Shown here piece by piece: positions 56,707-64,000 of a DNA stretch of 64,000 bases. The notes beneath the pieces were generated by a model. The model was not told the origin of the DNA and ran no database searches. It saw nothing but the letters and a program-made list of their open reading frames with translations. The stretch spans positions 39,533,742-39,597,741 of the forward strand of contig CM064873.1 of assembly GCA_032719365.1 (NCBI GenBank), given 5' to 3'. Positions within the stretch are counted from its first letter, which is position 1; each line of letters starts with the position of its first letter. The stretch is from Prinsepia uniflora. Its lineage: Eukaryota > Streptophyta > Magnoliopsida > Rosales > Rosaceae. The translations under genes were made by a program, and so were the position numbers.

Positions 56707-58256
56707 TATCAAATCAGAGACCTATTTGGAAAATAAGATGATGTTGCATTTCAGTGAGAGCATTATTTTGAGGAGTATATAGAAGAGTTAGTAGGCGGTT
56801 GATGCCTTGAGTGGCAAAAAGGCTTAATTTTGACAAACTCCCCACCACCATTAATGTACAATGAAGCGATGGCATTTTAAAAATAGTTTTCAAAGAGTTT
56901 TTTGAAATCAATGAAGGTAGAGTAGACATATGATTTTTTTTCTCAAAGGAAAAAGCGAAGTGTACTTCTGGAAATGATTAACAAATATAACAGAGTATGA
57001 AAAACTATCCATTGACTTGTTAGGGACAGGACCCCAAATATCACTATAAAGTTATTGAAGAGGACGAGTGTTGTTTGGAGAGGAAACACCAAATGATTGG
57101 TGGTGACTTTTGCTACATAGACAAGAAGTATAGATAGACTGATAGCTTAGAGGAGACACTGATAGAAGAAAGAAATAGGAAACTTTGAAGAACTTTATAA
57201 TTGGAATGACGTAGACATAAGTGCTAGAGATTGGAGGAAACCACCACACCTACTAGTGGTTGATACCATTGAAGGGAGTAAGAGGACCACTCATACACAT
57301 CATCCTTACTCGGGCCCTAAAGGAGAACTACCTCAGTGCTGAGATGCTTCACATGGAAGTGATCAGTAAAAAGCTCAATATGTGGGTTATTATGTTTATT
57401 GAAATTTGATATGAAAATTAGGTTTCTTGTCATAGCAGGTACGCAAAAAGAAGTTACTGAGGCTAAAAAAGGGAAATGAAATAAAGGATAGAGAGGAAGA
57501 ACCAGAATTTGTGATTCCCAAGCCTTTACCATTACCAATGATAATCTTGTCTGGTCCACGGAACTAAGTGGCATCAGAGAGATGTTACAAACTAAAGGCA
57601 ACATTATGAGATGCTCCAAATTCTAGGAGCTATCTAGGTGACATGCCTCAATAGTTGGGATCAACCAAGAGTTAGAAAGATGAGGAGTGTTTTAGCTGTG
57701 GACAGCGCTTGGCATTGTGGCCCTATGTGCCACACCATTGGTAGAAGCCACACTAACTTCTTGAAGGTAGTCCATTACAGTGTTTGTATCATGACAAAGA
57801 AAGGTGAGACGCGCTTTGAGGCCTAGAATAAGAGCCCTGGCAGTGATCACATAGAAGCGGGTGAGACAGGTCTAACCTGTAGAGGGGGTTTTAGCAGCAT
57901 CAACCAGGGTGATCATTTGAGAGGAGACATATGAAAAAATGGTAAGACGGAGCAGCTAGCCTTAACAAATCCAGAATTTGCACTATACCGGGTTGATGGC
58001 TGGAGGGCAGGGATGAGTTCCATCCACATAGCCCATGAGGTCGTAGCCTATAAGCAAGGAATGAAACACGGCACGACAGGGGAAAAAATTAGTGGCTATG
58101 AGGTTTATAGGAAGTTGGGTAGTAGCATTGATGGTAATGAGAGAGGGTAGAGGATTATCGACGAGTGGTGGAGGGATGGTTAGTTGAGTTACCATAGGAA
58201 AATGAAGGTAGAGAAAAAAAAAAGGAAGGATGATCAGGTGCTCAGTGGAGCCTAGG
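56707..58256 (-). pseudogene. Ty1/copia gag, protease-linker and integrase remnant
   Basis: On the minus strand, gag begins near 58195 with the copia-type signature YDLMGYVDGTHPCPP (about 58000-58050). The pre-integrase block follows (VPAMTRNLIFISNFNKHNN, about 57400-57450), then the integrase core start YSDIWGPVPNKSMDSFSYSV (about 57000-57050) and a damaged LYTPQNN block (about 56760). The frame is broken repeatedly. RT and RNase H are absent. In an intact Ale/Retrofit-like element these would form one polyprotein for packaging and integration. Confidence 0.8.
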
Positions 58257-58268
58257 GCTTTGACACCA
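58257..58268 (-). other. Degenerate PBS of the copia remnant
   Basis: Minus strand TGGTGTCAAAGC, 10 of 12 to the initiator tRNA-Met complement, placed upstream of the gag remnant as expected. Confidence 0.55.
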
Positions 58269-58269
58269 T

Positions 58270-58489
58270 TAAAAGGTATGAGAAACGTTTTTTCTTGTAT
58301 ATTTTGATTAGGTTATAGTAATGTCCTATCTATACAAACTTAGAAGAGTCTAACTAGGAATGTAATCTTATATTGACAATCTACATAATAGTTAAGAAAT
58401 CAATGAGATTTCGTTGACAATAGACCAGCAGATCAAGGAGATTGATTCTCAATCTCCTATGATCCTGGAGATTCCTTAATATGAACAAA
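58270..58489 (-). repeat. Possible copia 5' LTR
   Basis: About 220 bp between the PBS and a TGAACA on the + strand. Length and position fit a short copia LTR, but the matching 3' LTR was not found. Confidence 0.3.
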
Positions 58490-59029
58490 CACCCCAAAAC
58501 CTACCTTTTACTAGACAATTGGAAAAATAAAAAACGTAAAGACTCGATCTTAGTTAAGATAGAATATTTAAACCCCTAGCTTCACGTAGTAGTAGTAGTT
58601 TTTCCTCCTAAGGGTTATAACAGCACAATACCTGCAAACATTTATTTACATAACTAAAATGCTAGAAGCAATACATTAATAAGCTAATAGGAACGGATGA
58701 CATTAAAGATAATTCATAGGACCAAAAGATATACCATAGCCATGATTTTTCACTTGTGAAGTGTAAATGCCAACATTTAAAGCGATCATACTTGAAAAAA
58801 TTGTCATCTAAGCACCATATAAATATTTTGCCTTGACTCTAATCGGTACTAGGAATCTCTCAAGTCACACAAGAATCCTAGGATTTTATTTGTTCAAGCA
58901 TATGTGATGATTTTATGTTATGGAATTCAAGTTTAATCATGTATGAATTTCAAGGAAAAACAACACTTTATGGAAATAAAGATTTCAGAAAAGGAATTAA
59001 AGTTTAAGAGCATAGATATGTACCTTAAT
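58490..59029. other. Unassigned AT-rich sequence
   Basis: No gene, repeat family or RNA recognised. It could be low-copy host DNA flanking the array. Confidence 0.4.
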
Positions 59030-59052
59030 TGTAACGACCCGACTCGAATTCC

Positions 59053-60650
59053 GGGATTAGATTAGTAAATAATCATGATTAGTGGGGTTAATCGGTGATT
59101 AGTTGGGCGAAATCAGACGAACGATGCAAAATGACCGTTTTGCCCCTAGTCGTGGGTAAAACGTTGAATTTTAATTTGGGACGTCAAATGGACTTTGAAC
59201 GATGACTGTGACATATTTTGGGACGTCACGAGTCCATAGACAGGTGGCACGTTCGATTCTGATGTTCGAGGTGAAAGTTATGACGTTTGAAAGTTAAAGG
59301 GCATTTTGGTAATTTTGATTAAAAGGGGCAAAATGTTGACTTTTTGACTGGGAGGGCGATGGACGAGGGCCGATGACCGTTACGTAGATCGGGATGATAC
59401 GAATCCATAGACAGGCGGCACGCTGAAATCGAACTTCGAACGAGAAAGTTATGGGTCATGGAAGTTCGATTTCACTATGCGCGCATTACGAGGCTAGAAA
59501 ACGTGGCTTATTCTGATTGAGTCCTATATTTTAAATGGGACATATGGACCAATAACCTTAAAATGTGGACCTATGTCTTGATTGGTGAGATTGGATTAAA
59601 ATATTAAGATTTTAATTATTTGATAATTTCCACTTAACTCACCTTTTTATCTTGGCCCCTCATCTGACCTAAACCTTCAATCAACACCGTCCATCTCATC
59701 CCTCCCCATCTGATCAAATTCCACCATCTCTCTGTTATACCACAACCCGAAACCCCATTTCCTTTCCCCCCATACAAACACACATATTCCTCACCTCACC
59801 ATCTTTGTTGTGTGTGCACAAAAATGAGAGTGACTGGGATAGTGAGAGACGACGGGAGGCGGCAAGGAAACGGCAGCGACCACGGTGGTTCACGGCAAAG
59901 GTGAGTTAACCCGAGAGCTAATTATGTCCCAGTTTTGAAAGTCGACTTTTAGTGGTAGTTTTAAGCTCCTAATGGATTCTAATGAGACCTACGGACAGAG
60001 ACGAACCCATTGAACCTGATTTTGAGGCTCGAGGAGGCCTGGATCGAGAGGAAGGAGGATCGAAAAATCTGGGCTTTGAGTTTTTGTTCAGAGGTAAAAA
60101 TCTAAATGCGTTTTCTTGTTTTTGATTCCATAAACCTCTTAGTTGGACCTAGACGAACACGCAGGAAGAAATCGCGTAGAAAAGGTTGAGCAATGGCTGA
60201 GAACCGGTCGGGTCGGTTCAGCGGTTCGGCTGAACCTGTTCAAGCCAGTGAATCGGGTCTAACGCGAGGTTGACAATGAACAGTGCCCGACGCGTGGGTT
60301 TCACACACAGGGGGTTCAACCGATGCGTGGGGGCGCGTGTAAGGTCTTTGGGGAAACTTTTAACCCGTGAAATAACCTATTCGATGTAACGAACATTTTG
60401 GGACTGGTTTCGTGTCGATCGGACACCGTCTCGATAATGTTCGGTGCATCGGAAGGTTTCGGATCAAGTTTAAAAAAAGTTAAAAATTCGGGAAAATTAC
60501 GGGACTTTAATAGGAGGTTAATGAAGAGGTTAGTGACCCTCTAGTGTTATTTGGACAAGTTTGGGAGTCCCGGTGATAGTGACGAGGCCCGGGAAGGCCT
60601 ATGGCACGCGTATCGAGGTGCATCGTAGGACGGTCTGTGAATGGACTTTG
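59053..60650 (+). repeat. Array unit 1
   Basis: Contains the CCATAGACAGGTGGCACG and CCATAGACAGGCGGCACG modules, a 26-codon ATG ORF (59824-59904) whose TGA overlaps a splice-donor-like AAAGGTGAGT, and a CGCGTG cluster (about 60290-60345). Confidence 0.9.
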
Positions 60651-62251
60651 GGGATTTGATTAATAACTAATCATGATTAGTGGGGTTAATTGGTGATTAG
60701 TTTGGTGAAATCGGACGAATTATACAAAATGACCGTTATGCCCCTAGTCATGGGTAAAACCTTGACATTTAACTTAGGCGGTCAAATGGACTTTGACCGG
60801 TGACCGAGGCGTATTTTGGGACGTCACGAGTCCATAGACAAGTGGCACGTTCGATTCCGACGTTCGACGTGAAAGTTTTGACGTTTGGAAGTTAAGGGGC
60901 ATTTTAGTAATTTTGATTAAAAGGGGAAAAATGTTCACTTTTTGACTTGGAGGTCCGATGGCCGAGGGCCGAGGACCTGTTAGGTAGATCGGGATGATAC
61001 GAATCCATAGACAGGCTGCACGATGAAATCGGACATCGAACGGAAAAGTTATAGGTCACAGAAGTTCGATTTCACTATGCGCGCATTACGAGGCTCGGAC
61101 ACTTGGCTTATTCTGATTGGGTCCTATATTTTAAATGGGACCTATGGACCAATAACCTTAAAATGTGGACCTATGTCTTGATTGGTGAGATTGGATTAAA
61201 ATATTAAGATTTTAATTATTTGATAATTTCCACTTAACTCACCTTTTTATCTTGGCCCTTCACCTGACCTAAACCTTCAATCAACACCGTCCATCTCATC
61301 CCTCCCCATCTGATCAAATTCCACCATCTCTCTGTTAAATCACAACCCGAAACCCCATTTCCTTTCCCCCCATACAAACACACATATTCCCCTCCTCACC
61401 ATCTTTGTTGTGTGTGCATAACCATGAGAGTCACTGGGATAGTGAGAGAAGACGGGAGGCGGCAAGGAAACGGCGGCGACCACGGTGGTTCACGGCAAAG
61501 GTGAGTTAACCCGAGAGCTAATTATGTCCCAGTTTTGAAAGTCGACTTTTAGTGGTAGTTTTAAGCTCCTAATGGATTCTAATGAGACCTACGGACAGAG
61601 ACGAACCCATTGAACCTGATTTTGAGGCTCGAGGAGGCCTAGATCGAGAGGAAGGAGGATCGAAAAATCTGGGCTTTTAGTTTTTGTTCAGAGGTAAAAA
61701 TCTAAATGCGTTTTCTTGTTTTTGATTTCATAAACCTCTTAGTTGGACCTAGACGAACACGCAGGAAGAAATCCCGTAGGAAATGGTTGAGTAATGGCTG
61801 AGAACTGATCGGGTCGGTTCAACGGTTTGGCTGAATCGGTTCAAGCCAGTGAACCGGGTCCAACGCGAGGTTGACAATGAATAGTGCCCGGCGCGTGGGT
61901 TTCACGCACAGGGGATTCAACCGGCGCGTGGGGCCGCGTGTAAGGTCTTTAGGGAAACCTTCAACACGTGAAATAACCTATTCGATGTAACGAACATTTT
62001 GGAACTAGTTTCGTGTCGATCGGACACCGTCTTGATAATGTTCGGGGCATCGAAAGGTTTTAGATCAAGTTTAAATATAGTTAAAAATTCAGAAAAATTA
62101 CGGGACATTAATAGGAGTTTAATGAAGAGGTTAGTGACCATCTAGTGTGATTTGGACAGGTTTGGGAGTCCTGGTGAGAGTGACCAGGCCCGGGAAGGCC
62201 TATGGCACGAGTATCGAGGCACATCGTAGGACGGCCTGTGAGTGGATTTTG
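60651..62251 (+). repeat. Array unit 2
   Basis: Aligns with unit 1 from start to end, and the 26-codon ORF is kept (61424-61504). It begins GGGATTTGATTAATAAC. Confidence 0.9.
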
Positions 62252-63832
62252 GGGATTAGATTAGTAACTAATCATGATTAGTAGGGTTAATCGGTGATTA
62301 GTTGGGCGAAATCGGATGAACGATGCAAAATCACCATTTTGCCCCTAATCGTGGGAAAAACGTTGACTTTAAATTTGGGCGGTCAAATGGACTTTGATCG
62401 ATGACCGTGAAGCATTTTGTTACGTCACGAGTCCATAGAGAGGTGGCACGTTCGATTCCGACGTTCGAGGTGAAAGTTATGACGTTTGGAAGTTAAGGGG
62501 CATTTTGGTAATTTTGATTAAAATAGGCAAAATGTTGACTTTTTGACTGGGAGGTCCGATGGCTGAGGGCCGAGGACCGTTACGTAAATCGGGATGATAA
62601 GAATCCATAGACAGGCGGCACGTTGAAATCGGGCTTCGAACGGGAAAGTTATGGATCATGGAAGTTCGATTTCACTATGCGCGCATTACGAGGCGAGGAC
62701 ACTTGGCTTATTCTGATTGGGTACGATATTTTAAATGGGACCTATGGACCAATAACCTTAAAATGTGGACCTATGTCTTGATTGGTGAGATTGGATTAAA
62801 ATATTAAGATTTTAATTATTTGATAATTTCCAATTAACTCACCTTTTTATCTTGGCCTCTAATCTGACCTAAACCTTCAATCAACAGAGTCCATCTCATC
62901 CCTCCCCATCTGATCAAATTCCACCATCTCTTTGTTATATCACAACTCGAAACCCCATTTCCTTTCCCCCACACAAACACACATATTCCCCACCTCACCA
63001 TCTTTGTTGTGTGTGCACAACCATGAGAGTGACTGGGATAGTGAGAGACGACGAGAGGCGGCAAGGAAACGACGGCGACCACGGTGGTTCACGGCAAAGG
63101 TGAGTTAACCCGAGAGCTATTTATGTCCCAGTTTTGAAAGTCGACTTTTAGTAGTAGTTTTAAGCTCCTAATGGATTCTAATGAGACCTAGGGACTGAGA
63201 CGAACCCATTGAACCTGATTTCAAGGCTCGAGGAGGTCTGGATCGAGAGGAAGGAGGATCGAAAAATCTGGGCTTCGGGTTTTTGTTCATAGGTAAAAAT
63301 CTAAATGCGTTTTCTTGTTTTTGATTCCATAAACCTCTTAGTTGGACCTAAAGGAACACGCAGGAAGAAATCGCGTAGGAAATGGTTGAGCAATGGCTGA
63401 GAACCGATCGGGTCAGTTCAGCGGTTCTGCTGAACCGGGTCCAACGCGAGGTTGACAATGAACAGTGCCCAGCGAGTGGGTTTCACGCATAGGGGGCTCA
63501 ACCGGCGCGTGGAGGCGCGTGTAACGTCTTTAGGGAAACATTCAAAACGTGAAATAACCTATTCGATGTAACGTACATTTTAGGACTGGTTTCGTGTCGT
63601 TCGGACACCGTCTCGATAATGTTCGGGACATCGGAAGGTTTCAGATCAAGTTTAAAACTTGTTAAAAATTCGTAAAAATTACGGGACATTAATAGGAGGT
63701 TAATGAAGAGGTTAGTGACCCTCTAGTGTGATTTGGACAAGTTTGGGAGTCCCGGTGATAGTGAAGAGGCCCGAGAAGGCCTATAGCACGCGTATCGAGG
63801 CTCATCGTAGGACGGTTTGTGAGTGGACTTTG
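62252..63832 (+). repeat. Array unit 3
   Basis: Aligns with units 1 and 2, and the 26-codon ORF is kept (63023-63103). About 20 bp shorter than unit 2, partly from loss of a CTGAAYCNGTTCAAG-like segment near 63435. Confidence 0.9.
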
Positions 63833-64000
63833 GGGATTAGATTAGTAACTAATCATGATCAGTGGGGTTAATCGGTGATTAGTTGGGGGAAATCGGATGA
63901 ACGATGCAAAATGACCGTTTTTCCCCTAGTTGTGGGTAAAACGTTGACATTAAATTTGGGCGGTCAAATGGACTTTGAGCGATGACCGTGAAGTATTTTG
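63833..64000 (+). repeat. Array unit 4, start only
   Basis: The first 168 bases of another unit. The array continues past the window. Confidence 0.9.

Larger units (their letters stand above)
59030..64000 (+). repeat. Tandem array of about 1.6-kb units from a C-type LTR 5' half
   Basis: The array begins with a true LTR start (TGTAACGACCCG at 59030). Units then begin at 59053, 60651, 62252 and 63833, each with GGGATTAGATTAGTAA or a close variant. Periods are 1598, 1601 and 1581 bp. Each unit ends in GTGAGTGGACTTTG, roughly the LTR midpoint, and joins to LTR base 24 or so of the next. The 3' half of the LTR is absent from every unit. The fourth unit is cut by the window end. Confidence 0.92.

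Noticed and set aside
1..64000. A new defence or metabolic system
   Set aside because: No protein genes other than retrotransposon gag-pol are supported on either strand.

Overview
This window is repeat-dense nuclear DNA from a flowering plant. I found no convincing host gene, rRNA, tRNA or CRISPR locus. Almost all of it is LTR retrotransposon sequence, nested and broken. The plant assignment rests on chromodomain-bearing Ty3/gypsy polyproteins of the Tekay/Del type, a Cassandra TRIM whose LTR carries 5S rRNA-like sequence, Ty1/copia gag and integrase remnants, and primer-binding sites (PBS) matching plant initiator tRNA-Met. The species cannot be told from the sequence.

Three related LTR types occur, labelled here by representative. 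'C-type' LTRs are about 3.2 kb and start TGTRACGACCCGTC. 'A-type' LTRs are about 2.7 kb and start TGTAACACCCCGG. 'E-type' LTRs are about 2.6 kb and start TGTAACGCCCCG. Layout: 1-2345 C-type LTR fragment (+); 2351-3745 two head-to-tail Cassandra units (+); 3774-35262 element C (-), a large non-autonomous element with LTRs at 3774-6956 and 22667-35262. Element C is interrupted by element A (8635-18837, TSD GAGCG), a solo E-type LTR (19549-22194, TSD TCTTA) and, inside its right LTR, element B (23480-32893, TSD TCTAG). A and B each carry one gag-pol reading frame on the minus strand (gag, protease, RT, RNase H, integrase, chromodomain), broken by stops and frameshifts. A is the younger copy by eye.

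From 35263: the rest of a Cassandra LTR, an E-type LTR (35296-41102) split by a solo C-type LTR (36224-39623, TSD CTTAT), AT-rich DNA, an Athila/Tat-like LTR region with a degenerate tRNA-Asp-type PBS (41996-44865) containing a copia integrase remnant, another C-type LTR (44866-46982, -), element G (46983-55812, +) whose second LTR is split by an inverted C-type LTR, a copia gag/protease/integrase remnant (56707-58268, -), about 540 bp unassigned, and a tandem array of about 1.6-kb units made from the 5' half of a C-type LTR (59030 to the window end).

How the parts relate: C and G have LTRs, PBS and polypurine tract (PPT) but no proteins. Their PBS and the hairpin plus PPT before the 3' LTR closely match those of A and B, so A/B-like elements could have mobilised them. 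The most unusual signal is that all three LTR types carry arrays of short hairpins at an equivalent place. Arm pairs change together from unit to unit, although the arrays of different types share no obvious sequence.
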